In this document: positions 26,909 to 36,800 of the stretch, in pieces
How the letters are laid out: the number at the start of each line of letters is the position of its first letter
Position numbering within the stretch: the stretch's first letter is position 1
From: Oscillatoriales cyanobacterium
Lineage (GTDB): Bacteria > Cyanobacteriota > Cyanobacteriia > Cyanobacteriales > Microcoleaceae
DNA: 64,000 bases
NCBI GenBank assembly: GCA_004292955.1
Contig: RDXX01000024.1
Location: forward strand, 16,071 to 80,070
Reading direction: 5' to 3'
Made by a program: the position numbers and the translations under genes
The notes under the pieces: generated by a model
The model's input: only the letters and a program-made list of their open reading frames with translations
Told to the model about the DNA's origin: nothing
Databases searched by the model: none

Positions 26909-27991
26909 ATGGCAAAACTGCAACTAAAAAACCTCAATAAAACCTACAGCCCCAAAGTTGTACCAGTAAAAGACATTAGCTTAGATGTCAGCGAGGGCGA
27001 ATTTCTGACCTTGCTGGGGCCCTCCGGGTGCGGCAAATCTACCACGCTGCGGTTGATTGCAGGGTTGGAACAGCCGACTAGAGGCGAGATTAGAATTGGC
27101 GATCGCGATGTGACATATCTCAGACCGGGCGATCGGGATATTGCAATGGTTTTTCAAAGTTACGCGCTGTATCCGCACATGACAGTGTACGACAATATGG
27201 CATCCAGCCTCAAACTCCGAAAAATATCCGACAGCGAAATCGATCGCTTAGTGACAGAAGTTGCAGCATCCCTCGGATTGACCGAATTAGTCGATCGCAA
27301 ACCGGGTAAACTATCAGGCGGACAGCGGCAGCGAGTAGCCCTCGGACGCGCCTTAGTGCGCCAACCAGCAGTATTTTTGCTCGACGAACCTTTAAGCAAT
27401 CTCGACGCCTTATTGCGAGAAAAAGTTAGGGCCGAACTCAAACAATTGTTTTCATCCCAAAAAGCCCCTGTAGTGTACGTTACCCACGACCAAACCGAAG
27501 CAATGACACTTTCTACAAAAGTCGCAGTTCTCAACAGCGGCAGCATCCAGCAATTAGACCCGCCACACTTGATTTATAACCGTCCGGCAAATCAGTTTGT
27601 AGCGGGTTTTGTAGGCAGCCCGCAAATGAATTTGCTAGTGCTTAAATGCCAGGGAAATTTTGCGATGTTGGGCGATTCTGGAGTTCCGCTACCAAATCTG
27701 CCGACAGTCCCACCAGAGATTGTCTTGGGAATTCGCCCGGAACACCTCAGCTTTGCAGATGTAGAGGCCAGGAAGAAGCCAGATCCAGAGGCAATTAAAG
27801 GTGAGGTTTATTTAGTAGAAAACTTGGGAATGCAAAATTTAGTTAGCGTCCGAGTTAAAGGTTTGGAGTCAGTAACGGTGCGCGCTTTGCTCCCAAATGA
27901 CCGTCAGTGGAGTTCCGAAATTGTCGAGCTGGTTTTTCCGTCTCAGTTGCTGCACTGGTTTGATGTCAAAACTGGCGATCGCTTGAAATGA
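26909..27991 (+). CDS. Sugar ABC transporter ATPase, MalK/UgpC type
   Basis: This 360-residue ATPase drives the importer. Walker A GPSGCGKST (about 37-45), Q-loop VFQSYALYPHMTV, signature LSGGQRQRVALGRA (about 134-147), Walker B VFLLDEPLSNLDA and switch VTHDQTEAMTL are all intact. About 240-355 form the TOBE/regulatory domain (LGIRPEHL; VRALLP). MalK-type ATPases often serve several importers. A 254-base spacer filled with a hairpin and heptamers separates it from the permease gene. Confidence 0.93.
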   Translation: MAKLQLKNLNKTYSPKVVPVKDISLDVSEGEFLTLLGPSGCGKSTTLRLIAGLEQPTRGEIRIGDRDVTYLRPGDRDIAMVFQSYALYPHMTVYDNMASSLKLRKISDSEIDRLVTEVAASLGLTELVDRKPGKLSGGQRQRVALGRALVRQPAVFLLDEPLSNLDALLREKVRAELKQLFSSQKAPVVYVTHDQTEAMTLSTKVAVLNSGSIQQLDPPHLIYNRPANQFVAGFVGSPQMNLLVLKCQGNFAMLGDSGVPLPNLPTVPPEIVLGIRPEHLSFADVEARKKPDPEAIKGEVYLVENLGMQNLVSVRVKGLESVTVRALLPNDRQWSSEIVELVFPSQLLHWFDVKTGDRLK

Positions 27992-28477
27992 AAATTTGGC
28001 CTGTATAACACGATCGATTGAAAATAGTCTAACCCTGTGCTGAAAAATACTATTTCTGCTTTTAACTAAGTTATGACTGTAGTAAGAGGTATAAGTATTT
28101 GGCTGCTGTTAAGGTGATATTTGTGCTTGAAAAAGCTAGTTGACTGGTATCATTTGCGATCGATCGCCATCACAAAAAAGGTTTGTAGTGCGGACTTAAG
28201 TCCGCAGTATAGAGGTTTTCAGAAAGATGAGGTATGACTGACAGCTTATATAATAATAAACAAAGAGGGCTGAAGCCCAACTACGTCCGCGAATCTTTTT
28301 AAGAAAGGCTATACAAACTAATCTGCACATTTTATGTTAAATTATATCGCGAACGGTAGCATCGGTATTGTGCGATCGCTCGGGCGGTGCCTCAGTACCA
28401 ATAGTCTCATAGTCGGTAGTTAAAGAGCGATCGCACTGGCGCACCCTACTACTTGTTTATTTATAGAAAATAATCAC
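27992..28477. other. Spacer with hairpin-repeat fragments
   Basis: I see no gene. GGTTTGTAGTGCGGACTTAA with GTCCGC (28181-28207) and AGAGGGCTGAAGCCCAACTA with CGTCCG (28264-28290) are partial copies of hairpin families found complete at 32898 and 57567. HIP1-type sites are scattered through the region. Confidence 0.5.
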
Positions 28478-28918
28478 ATGAAGAACAAACATCTTAACAG
28501 TCTTTGCTTGGCAGGCCTGCTGTTGCTCGTGCCGATTTGTCCGGGGACAATTGCCCGCGCTCAAATTTCCGAAACTTCCGATACTAACGCGAGTCCAAAA
28601 ACCTTCCTCAAAGATGAACTGTATTTTGGCTTAACTAAACCCGGAGGCGAGACAATTTCTGAGTCAGAATGGCAGGAGTTTGTCAAGGAAGTTATTACCC
28701 CTCGTTTTCGGGAAGGGCTAACTGTATTAGACGGTTCCGGGCAGTTTCTCAACCAGGGCGGAATATTGATTCGAGAAAACTCTAAAATAGTTATTTTGAT
28801 TTATGAAAGTAGCCAGGAAAAAAATCGAGCTATTCAGGAAATTATCGAAAATTACAAGCGCAGGTTTCAGCAGGAGTCAGTGCTGCGAACGACCAGCGAA
28901 GTTAAGGTTTCTTTCTGA
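28478..28918 (+). CDS. DUF3574 family exported protein
   Basis: The 146-residue protein has a cleavable signal peptide (hydrophobic about 9-24, LAGLLLLVPICPGTIARA, with a likely AxA site). It carries the DUF3574 core: DELYFGLTKPGG, EWQEFVKEVITPRFREGLTV and ENSKIVILIYE. Proteins of this family are small periplasmic alpha/beta proteins of unknown function. No obvious functional partner is adjacent. Confidence 0.8.
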   Translation: MKNKHLNSLCLAGLLLLVPICPGTIARAQISETSDTNASPKTFLKDELYFGLTKPGGETISESEWQEFVKEVITPRFREGLTVLDGSGQFLNQGGILIRENSKIVILIYESSQEKNRAIQEIIENYKRRFQQESVLRTTSEVKVSF

Positions 28919-28998
28919 TTAGCTCATCCAATCAGCGTTTTTATGATATTATTCCTAGTAATCAAGGTCATACCCTCAGAGATAAGTAGGGTGCATTC

Positions 28999-29160
28999 AA
29001 CAGTTGACAGTTGACAGTTGACAGTTGACAGTTGAATTTTGACTGCTGACTGCTGACAGTTTAGGAGCGACCTCTACCCTTAAGTCAGAGAATTGGAATA
29101 ATGAATAGTCTGATTTTAATTTCTCCCTCAAAGGGAGAGGCTTTCAACCAATTTTTTCTC
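28999..29160 (-). repeat. Composite dispersed repeat, copy 3 (reverse orientation)
   Basis: Read on the minus strand, the order is AAAAAATTGGTTGAAAGCC, GGGAGAAATTAAAATCAGAC, TATTCATTATTCCAATTCTC, GGTAGAGGTCGCT, then degenerate and exact CAACTGT heptamers. All modules of copies 1 and 4 are present, inverted. Confidence 0.85.
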
Positions 29161-29239
29161 GTAAAAATTATAATTTGTGGGTATCGATCGCACATTGCAA
29201 AAAGTCGCCAGAAAAACCAGCCCGGGAGAAAACAAAAAT

Positions 29240-29446
29240 ATGACGAACGATGGCAACCCAAAAGCCCAAGCGCCGGATAACGACGATGTACAAAAAAATT
29301 TGGACGGTATTGGGAAAGCTTTGATTGTGAGCGTGGCTTGGTCTTACGCAGAGGCATTGGAGCGAACAAAACGAGATCGAAAAGAACAGAAAGCTACGCC
29401 GGAATCTCAACCAGAATCTCAACCAGAATCTCAACCAGAATCTTAG
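29240..29446 (+). CDS. Small protein with PESQ repeats
   Basis: The 68-residue product starts at an ATG preceded by GGGAG. It is soluble, with a helical segment (QKNLDGIGKALIVSVAWSYA, then EALERTKRDRKEQ) and a C-terminal tail of four PESQ units encoded by a 12-bp DNA repeat (29401-29444). I do not recognise a family. The helical core looks protein-like, but the gene is short and without a clear partner. Confidence 0.45.
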   Translation: MTNDGNPKAQAPDNDDVQKNLDGIGKALIVSVAWSYAEALERTKRDRKEQKATPESQPESQPESQPES

Positions 29447-29702
29447 ACATCCGCCGCTGCGAAAACAGCGCAATTGCTTTCATCTACAGAAAAGCGATCG
29501 ATCGCGCACCGGCGAACCATCACAATCATCGCGCTCGAACACATTGGAATCGACTTTTTCGGCAGATTCCCGAAATTGCAGCGGTTTTTATGCCATTTTA
29601 CCTCAATATATTTTATTTTACCCAAAAGGGATTTACATTAAACAAACTACGGTTTTATAGCTACAGTGTACAGAACAAACAACCAATTTTGAGATCGGTC
29701 TC

Positions 29703-30215
29703 ATGTCTAATTCAAAAATGATTGGCAAAGCGATCGCAGGTGGCATTTGCTTCGGCATCCTCGCCAGCAGCTTCAACGGCGCGCAAGGCCCAGCATCCGC
29801 AGCAGCACCAACAATTGCCGAAGCAGCAGCCCCCGCCGCTAGCAATATCGACAAGCAACTTCTAGGTCAATGGCAAGGTACAATCCCCTCCGGTCAGTCT
29901 TTCACCTTCGTCTTTGCCCCAGAAGGCAAATTGTTCATGATGGGTAAATGCCCCGACGGAGCCCCCTGCGCCAAAGAAACGAGGTATAAAGTTAATCTCG
30001 CTGCAAAACCGATGCACCTGGATGTCAGCCTCAACAAGACCGAAACCGTTGAGACTGTTTTTGAGTTGACTCCCGAAGGTCAAATGCGCCTTCAGGTGGA
30101 AGGCACCAATCCCGGACTGCCAAGACCGAATTCCTTAAACGACCAGGCAACCGTGTTTAAAAAGGTCTCCGAGACCACTGCACTGCCTGCTGGCACTCAA
30201 GTCATCGGTTATTGA
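29703..30215 (+). CDS. Exported protein of unknown function
   Basis: The 170-residue protein has a signal peptide (hydrophobic about 7-24, GKAIAGGICFGILASSF) and an Ala-rich region to residue 48. A compact beta-rich domain follows: LLGQWQGTIPSGQSFTFVFA, EGKLFMMGKCPDGAPCAKE with two Cys that may form a disulphide, and LRPN-like end segments. The GxWxG opening is lipocalin-like. No family name can be given with confidence. Confidence 0.6.
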   Translation: MSNSKMIGKAIAGGICFGILASSFNGAQGPASAAAPTIAEAAAPAASNIDKQLLGQWQGTIPSGQSFTFVFAPEGKLFMMGKCPDGAPCAKETRYKVNLAAKPMHLDVSLNKTETVETVFELTPEGQMRLQVEGTNPGLPRPNSLNDQATVFKKVSETTALPAGTQVIGY

Positions 30216-30733
30216 GGAAAATTCTTCCCCCGCATTCGGCAGTTAAGTAGTTCTGGGTTTTGAGTTTTGGGTGTTGTTATAGGCAGTTTTCAATTCTATG
30301 AAATATAGTAGGGAAACGGCATTGCACATTGGTGTCAACAACCAGCTCAAACCCAGTCACAGATGGCTGTTTGACCATTAAACTTAGATCCCCCCTTAGC
30401 TTGCCCCCTACTCCCCCTTAAGAAGGGGGGGACAAGAAGTTACTCAAAGTCCCCCTTCTTAAGGGGGATTTAGGGGGATCTAGACTTGGCATAAAACCCA
30501 TATTTCTCAAGGGTTTCAGCCTTAAGTTGACACGCCTTGGGCGAAGCGTAGCGGAGGGAGTGCAGTGTCCCTACCGTAGCATCTGTATTTTTTTTACTAA
30601 GCGTGAAAATCACCATCAGTTAAAGAATTTAAAATTTAAAACTGAAAATTTAAGAGTTTCCCGCTGCCTTCTGTCTTTAACAGGCCCTGCTACAATCCAC
30701 TTAATCTCCTTTTAACTTTTGCCATAGACTTCC
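30216..30733. repeat. Spacer with GGGGGA/TCCCCC inverted repeats
   Basis: Positions 30387-30483 alternate GATCCCCCCTTAG, TCCCCCTTAAGAAGGGGGG and CCCCCTTCTTAAGGGGGATT and could form a strong multi-branched stem. It is the same family as the insertion in cysS. The remainder (30484-30733) is AT-rich upstream DNA of the ABC ATPase gene. No gene is seen. Confidence 0.7.
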
Positions 30734-32755
30734 ATGAGTGAAACCGTCCTAGAAGTTCGCAACCTGCGGGTTGAATTTCAATCTGCGGACGCAGACAATG
30801 CGTCCGCAACAGTCAAAGCTGTTGACGGCATTTCCTTTGAGGTGAAGCGAGGGCAAACTCTGGGAATTGTCGGAGAGTCGGGTTCGGGAAAATCGGTAAC
30901 ATCCCTCGCTGTTATGGGTTTGCTGTCAAGTTCGTTAACGAAAATCCAGGGCGAAATATGGTTTTCTCCGACAGCAGATGGCGCTACCAAGCAGCCTGTG
31001 AATCTGCTGGAAATGCCGGATAGGGAAAAACAAACCTACCGGGGAAGCCAGATTGCGACGATTTTTCAAGAGCCGATGAGTTCGCTAAATCCCGTTTTTA
31101 CGATCGGCTTTCAACTCACAGAAGCCATTTGTCTCCACCAAAAGATATCCCAGACAGCAGCGCGGCGCAAAGCTGCTTCGCTATTGCAAGAGGTGAAGCT
31201 GCTACCGGGGGACGAGGAACTGCGGCAGCGCTGTTTGGCTTTGCGGCAAGAAGCAGGTGCCCAGGACGATCGCGATTTCATGCCACAAGTCAACAGCCAA
31301 AAACAAGCTATGCTCGATCGCTATCCCCACGAACTCTCCGGCGGTCAAATCCAGCGCGTGATGATTGCGATGGCCATTTCTTGCAATCCCACTTTATTAA
31401 TTGCTGACGAACCGACAACGGCCTTAGACGTAACCGTGCAAGCAACAATCTTAGCTTTGCTGCGCGAGTTGCGGGACTCTAGAGGCATGGCAATGATTTT
31501 TATTACCCACGATTTAGGCGTCATTGCTGAAATTGCCGATACGGTGGCGGTGATGTACCGAGGTAAAATTGTTGAATGCGGTGCGATCGAGCAAATTTTC
31601 AGCAATCCCCAACATCCTTACACAAAAGGTCTCTTAGCTTGCCGCCCAACTCTCGAACGCCAAATGCGCCGCTTACCGACAGTTTCCGATTTTATGGAAG
31701 TCACCACAAATGCTAGCGGCGAATTGGTAATTGTCGAGAAAAATGTCGATTTAGACGGCGACAGCAGCGGCGGACTTTCCACTTTTCCCACCGGAAAACC
31801 CCCTCGGCTGCCGAATATTTCCGAGCCTTTGCTAGCTGTTAATAACTTGCGAGTCGGTTTTCCGGTGCAAGGAATGTTTGGCGAAACTAAACGCTTGTTT
31901 ATGGCGGTAAACGATATTTCTTTTGAGGTTTACCCGGGCGAAACTTTGGGTTTAGTCGGCGAATCTGGCTGCGGTAAATCAACTTTAGCGAGAGCATTGC
32001 TGCAATTAATTCCGATATCCAGCGGCAAAGTGTTTTTTGAAGGTCAAGAAATTACCCCTCCTACCAAAAGTAGTTCCCGAGGGCAGTGGATGGCTAATTA
32101 TCGGCTCAAAAAAGAGTACGATCGCCAATTGCGCCGGCTGCGGCGCGATTTGCAAATTATCTTTCAAGACCCTTATAGTTCTCTCGATCCGCGCCTGAGT
32201 GTTGGGGAAGCGGTGATGGAACCGATGGTGATTCACAGCTTTGGCAAAAACCCGAAAGAAAAGCGCGATCGCGCCGCTTATTTGTTGGATAGAGTGGGTT
32301 TAAATCCCGATTTTATGCGGCGCTACCCCCACGAATTTTCCGGGGGACAGCGGCAGCGAATTTGTATTGCTAGAGCTTTGGCTTTGAATCCTAAGTTTAT
32401 TATTTGCGATGAATCGGTTTCTGCATTGGATGTATCGGTGCAGGCGCAAGTTTTAAATTTGCTCAAGGAGTTGCAAACAGAGTTTGGACTGACTTATATT
32501 TTTATTTCTCACGATTTGAGCGTGGTCAAGTTTATGAGCGATCGCGCGATCGTCATGAACAAAGGTAAAATCGAGGAAATTGGCACAGCCGAGCGCATTT
32601 ACCGCCAACCGCAGCAAGCTTACACGCGGCAACTGATAGCTGCTATTCCGGCGGGGAATTTGGAGCGCATTCGGCAACAGCAATTAGGTCGCCAATCTGC
32701 TTTGTCTGCTGCGAATGCGCCCCTATCGCCTGGGGATGAATCGCAACAAATGTGA
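30734..32755 (+). CDS. Fused dual ATPase of an oligopeptide/dipeptide-type ABC importer
   Basis: The 673-residue protein has two complete ATPase domains, equivalent to OppD and OppF joined. Domain 1 (about 1-305): Walker A GESGSGKS, signature LSGGQIQRVMIAMA, Walker B LLIADEPTTALD and the OppD-type C-terminus YTKGLLACRP. Domain 2 (about 370-645): GESGCGKST, IFQDPYSSLDPRLSVGE, FSGGQRQRICIARA, FIICDESVSALDVSVQ and YTRQLIAAIP. The substrate-binding and permease genes are not in this window, so the importer is encoded elsewhere. An insert of about 40 residues lies between Q-loop and signature of domain 1 (QEVKLLPGDEELRQRCLALR). Confidence 0.93.
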   Translation: MSETVLEVRNLRVEFQSADADNASATVKAVDGISFEVKRGQTLGIVGESGSGKSVTSLAVMGLLSSSLTKIQGEIWFSPTADGATKQPVNLLEMPDREKQTYRGSQIATIFQEPMSSLNPVFTIGFQLTEAICLHQKISQTAARRKAASLLQEVKLLPGDEELRQRCLALRQEAGAQDDRDFMPQVNSQKQAMLDRYPHELSGGQIQRVMIAMAISCNPTLLIADEPTTALDVTVQATILALLRELRDSRGMAMIFITHDLGVIAEIADTVAVMYRGKIVECGAIEQIFSNPQHPYTKGLLACRPTLERQMRRLPTVSDFMEVTTNASGELVIVEKNVDLDGDSSGGLSTFPTGKPPRLPNISEPLLAVNNLRVGFPVQGMFGETKRLFMAVNDISFEVYPGETLGLVGESGCGKSTLARALLQLIPISSGKVFFEGQEITPPTKSSSRGQWMANYRLKKEYDRQLRRLRRDLQIIFQDPYSSLDPRLSVGEAVMEPMVIHSFGKNPKEKRDRAAYLLDRVGLNPDFMRRYPHEFSGGQRQRICIARALALNPKFIICDESVSALDVSVQAQVLNLLKELQTEFGLTYIFISHDLSVVKFMSDRAIVMNKGKIEEIGTAERIYRQPQQAYTRQLIAAIPAGNLERIRQQQLGRQSALSAANAPLSPGDESQQM

Positions 32756-33677
32756 TATTATCTAGTCCTTAAAATTAACCCCGAGCCTTTAGCAGCATCG
32801 GACTAAATGCCTCATCCAACCAATTTGATTGTGGTGGTTTGATGGGATACAATTCTAACCAAATCCCAGAATTAAGCCTACACATGGATTGTACCAAGGT
32901 TTGTAGTGCGGACTTCAGTCCGCTTTATACTGCGGACTGAAGTCCGCACTACAAACCGTTTTTGTGATGGTAATCAACCGGACACGATATTAATACCAGA
33001 TTGATAATTGTAGCAAGAGTTTTGTGAACTTGTATTAATACAGTTAAAAAAATCAAAATCCAAATTAAACACTTAACACTGGATTCTGCCTTCGGTATGG
33101 AGAATGTCCGGTTATAGCAATTTGCAACACTCGCGAAGTACAACGGATCCATTCCCAATTCCCAATTACCCGGGAACATAGGAGTTTAACTAACAACTCC
33201 TACCAACATCTTTTTATTTTTTTTTCATAAATCAACAGTCGATCTTCATTTTAACTTCACAATTAATAGGTAGTATGAAATTTGGTTGAATTTGACGGAG
33301 AGTGCGGGTTTTTCAACCAGCAGTCAGAGAGTTCCCCGCAGTATTTTAGTACATCAAACCGGGTCATAACTTACGCAAAAAGTGGTTTGACAAGATACTC
33401 TTACGCGGTAATGTGCTTCAGGCGCACTCTAGATAATTAAATTTTGCGTGCTGGACTAGCTAGATTAGGCCAAATGTCCAATGACCAACAGCAATATCTA
33501 GTCCATTATTAAAGATAAACCCTTTATGCCCTTACAAAAAATGATAAAAGCCGCACCGCAGCTAAAAAAATATTACTCGCTAATTCCGTAAATACACTTA
33601 ATTTTATGGTTGTGTTGCATAAAATAAGGAAAAAATGCCAATGCTTGATTTCGCCAGCTAGAAAAAATTTACCCGAA
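32756..33677. other. Long spacer with a perfect 26-bp-arm hairpin
   Basis: Positions 32898-32923 and 32932-32957 are exact inverted arms (GTAGTGCGGACTTCAGTCCG core) around an eight-base loop. AATTCCC heptamers are at 33152-33168. The rest is AT-rich with no recognisable gene on either strand; the short frames present show no family features. Confidence 0.5.
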
Positions 33678-33813
33678 AGAATTGGTTGAAAGCCCCAAGC
33701 CTGCTCGGGAGAAATTAAAATCAGACTATTCATTACTCCAATCCTCGGACTTAAGGGTAGAGGTAGCTCTCAAATAGTCAACTGTCAACTGTCAACTGTC
33801 AACTGTCAACTGT
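33678..33813 (+). repeat. Composite dispersed repeat, copy 4
   Basis: AAGAATTGGTTGAAAGCCC, GGGAGAAATTAAAATCAGAC, TATTCATTACTCCAATCCTC, CTTAAGGGTAGAGGTAGCT and a CAACTGT array lie just upstream of the giant kinase gene. Confidence 0.85.
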
Positions 33814-33884
33814 TGAAAGTATTTTAACATCTTTAGAGTTGTTTTTAAGTCTTAACTCATCAAAAATTAAACTTATTCAAAAAA

Positions 33885-36800
33885 ATGAAAGATCTAGTTC
33901 ATATAGAAGAATCACAAAACACTAAATTGTTTAAATTCCTGCAACTATTATTGATAAAATTAACGGCAGCAGTCACCAGCAGACAGAAGGCAGAATGCAG
34001 TATGCAGTATGAACAAACAATCAGCCTCGCGACGATCGCCTCAGGCAGTGTATTCTCAGTTGCGAGTGTGGTACTGCTTGTATTAAACGGGTTGCTGGTA
34101 ACAGGCGGAGGCGATGGTTTGTGCAAGAGCCAACTCGCCCTGGGATGTTTGGCTGTAGCCAATATTGTCATGTTGGTGGTGTCCGCGCGATCGCACGCCT
34201 CTGCTGTCTGGGCCTACAACGATCGCCAAGAGAGCAAGTTCAACCAGGGCGATCGATTTTTTAGCCTGTCGCCAGATATGCTCTGCGTAGTTGCTTTTGA
34301 CGGTTATATTAAGCACATCAACCCAGCAGCCGAAAAAATCCTCGGCTATTCCCCAGCCGAAATGGTGGGCAAACTCTTCATTGAATTCGTCCATCCAGGC
34401 GATCGCGAAACTACTCTAAAACAAGCTGAAAGGATTGCTGCGGGGAATAATATCGTTGGGTTTGAAAACCGCTGGCTGTGTCGCGAGGGGTCTTACAAGT
34501 GGATAGCCTGGACTGCTAGCCCTTTCTGCGAAGAAGAATTGATCTATGCTGTCGCCCGCGACGTTACCGATCGCAAACTCGCCCAAGAGTCGCTCCAGCA
34601 CAGCAATTCAATCTTGCGTTCCGTGATTGAAAGCACGCCGGATGTCATTTTTGTCAAGGATATTCAAGGCCGCTACGCGATCGGAAATTCTGCCCTAGCT
34701 AATTTTTTTGAAAAACCTATTGAGGCAATTATAGGCAAAGACGATACAGAATTATTTCCCGCTGAAATAGCCAAAAGAATGATAGATTCAGACATCGAAA
34801 TTCTAGCATCAAGAATACATTTCAATCAGGAAAAAAATCTCCATATAAATGGACAAATGCAAACATTTCTGACAGCAAAATGCCCTTGGTACGACTCGGA
34901 AGGAAATGCGATCGGCATCATTGGTATATCACGCGACATCAGCGATCGGAAAGCAATAGAAGCAGCACTACAAGAAAGTAACATCCTCTTTGAAAACGTC
35001 ATCGAAAGTACAGGCGACAGCATTTTTGTCAAAGATATTCAGGGCCGCTACCTATTGGTCAATTCTACGGTTGCGGGCATGATTGGCAAGCCAAAATCAG
35101 AAATTTTTGGCAAAAATGATGCCGAATTATTTCCGCTGGAGATTGCGAATATGCTGGCGGAAAATGACCGCCGGATCTGGCAATCTGGGATTGAGGAAAG
35201 CATCGAAGAATTAGTAAAAGATAGTGAGGGCAACATCCTGACATTTCTTTCTACCAAAAGCCCTTTGCGCGATCGCTCTGGAAACATCACGGGCGTGGTG
35301 GGAGTTGCTCGCGATATTAGCGATCGCAAACAGGTAGAAGCCGCCCTGCGGCGCAGCGAAGAGCGGTTGCAGCTAGCTCTTTGGGGTTCCGACAGCGGAA
35401 TGTGGGATTGGAATATAGTTACTGACGAAATGTATTGCAACCACGAGTACAGTGCTTTGTTGGGCTACGAACCAGACGAACTACAAGCAAATGCGATCGG
35501 TTTGTCACAGCTAGTTTATCCCGACGATTTACTGGTATTGAACCAGAAATTAAATGCCTATTTGGAAAATCCAGAAAATGGCTATGCTGTTGAGCATAGA
35601 ATGTTAGCTAAATCCGGCGAATTTAAATGGATTTTGGCGCGGGGGAAAGTCGTAGAAAGAGATGAAAATAATGCTCCGGTGAGAATGATTGGCACTATTT
35701 CTGATATTGGCGATCGCAAACAAGCCGAAAAAGCTCTCCAAGAAAGCGAGCAAAAATATCGGTGTTTAACTGAAGCCACCTCCCAAATTATTTGGGATAC
35801 TACCGCCGCAGGCGAAGTTGTCGCCGAACAAACAGGATGGAGTGCATTTACGGGAGCGACTTACGACGAAATTAAAGGATGGGGGTGGCTCAATAACATC
35901 CATCCCGACGACAGAGAATATACTGCCAGGATGTGGTCTGAGGCACTTGCCGATCGCACCTTATTCGCAATAGAACACCGCTTGCTGCGGCACGACGGCG
36001 AGTACAGGTATATGACCGTGCGCGGTATACCCGTATTGAATGCAGATGGCAGCGTTCGCGAGTGGGTTGGCATCCACTCCGACATTACCCCAGCCCGCCG
36101 CGCCGAGGCAGAAATGTGGCAGCAAAAAGAATTTCTGAGCAGCATCTACGACAGTGTGAACTACAGTATTTTCGTACTAGATGTCGGCGCAGACGAAGAA
36201 TTTCGCTACGCCGGCTGGAATCGAGCAGCAGAGTTACTCAGTAACATCAGCAAGGAGGAAGGATGCGGCAAAACTCCAGAAGAACTTTTCCCAGCATCTA
36301 CGGCAGCGTTTTTCCGGCAGAAATTAAGAGAATGCCTGCTAAAAAATAGCTCTCTTTCTTACGAAGAATCTGTTAGTCTTGAGACTCAAGAAGTCTGCTT
36401 TATCACAACTCTGACTCCGCTGCGAGACGAATTTGGGAAAATTTGTCGCATTGTGGGAAGTGCTACCGACATTACAAAACGCAAACAAGCCGAAGCACAA
36501 TTGCGCGAACAAGAAGAATTTTTAAACAGCATCTATAACGGATCGAATCAAGTTATTTTCGTGGTAGATGTCGCCGCCGGAGAGTTCCGCTATGCAGGCT
36601 GGAATGCAGCTACAGAAGCATCTACAGGCATTTTGAGTGCTGATGTCAAAGGCAAAACTCCCGAAGAAGTGTTTCCCCCAGCAGTAGCAGCAAATTTTCG
36701 GCAAAGATACCTCGATTGTTTGGCCGCAGACAGCTCGATTTCTTACGAAAATAGCGCCGAATTGGCAGGTGTAGAAAATTGGTTTATCGTAACTATGACG

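Noticed and set aside
29338..29721. 127-codon frame across the PESQ repeat and the following spacer
   Set aside because: It is kept open by the 12-bp repeat in a shifted frame (Ile-Ser-Thr-Arg); the frame at 29240 has a better start and composition.
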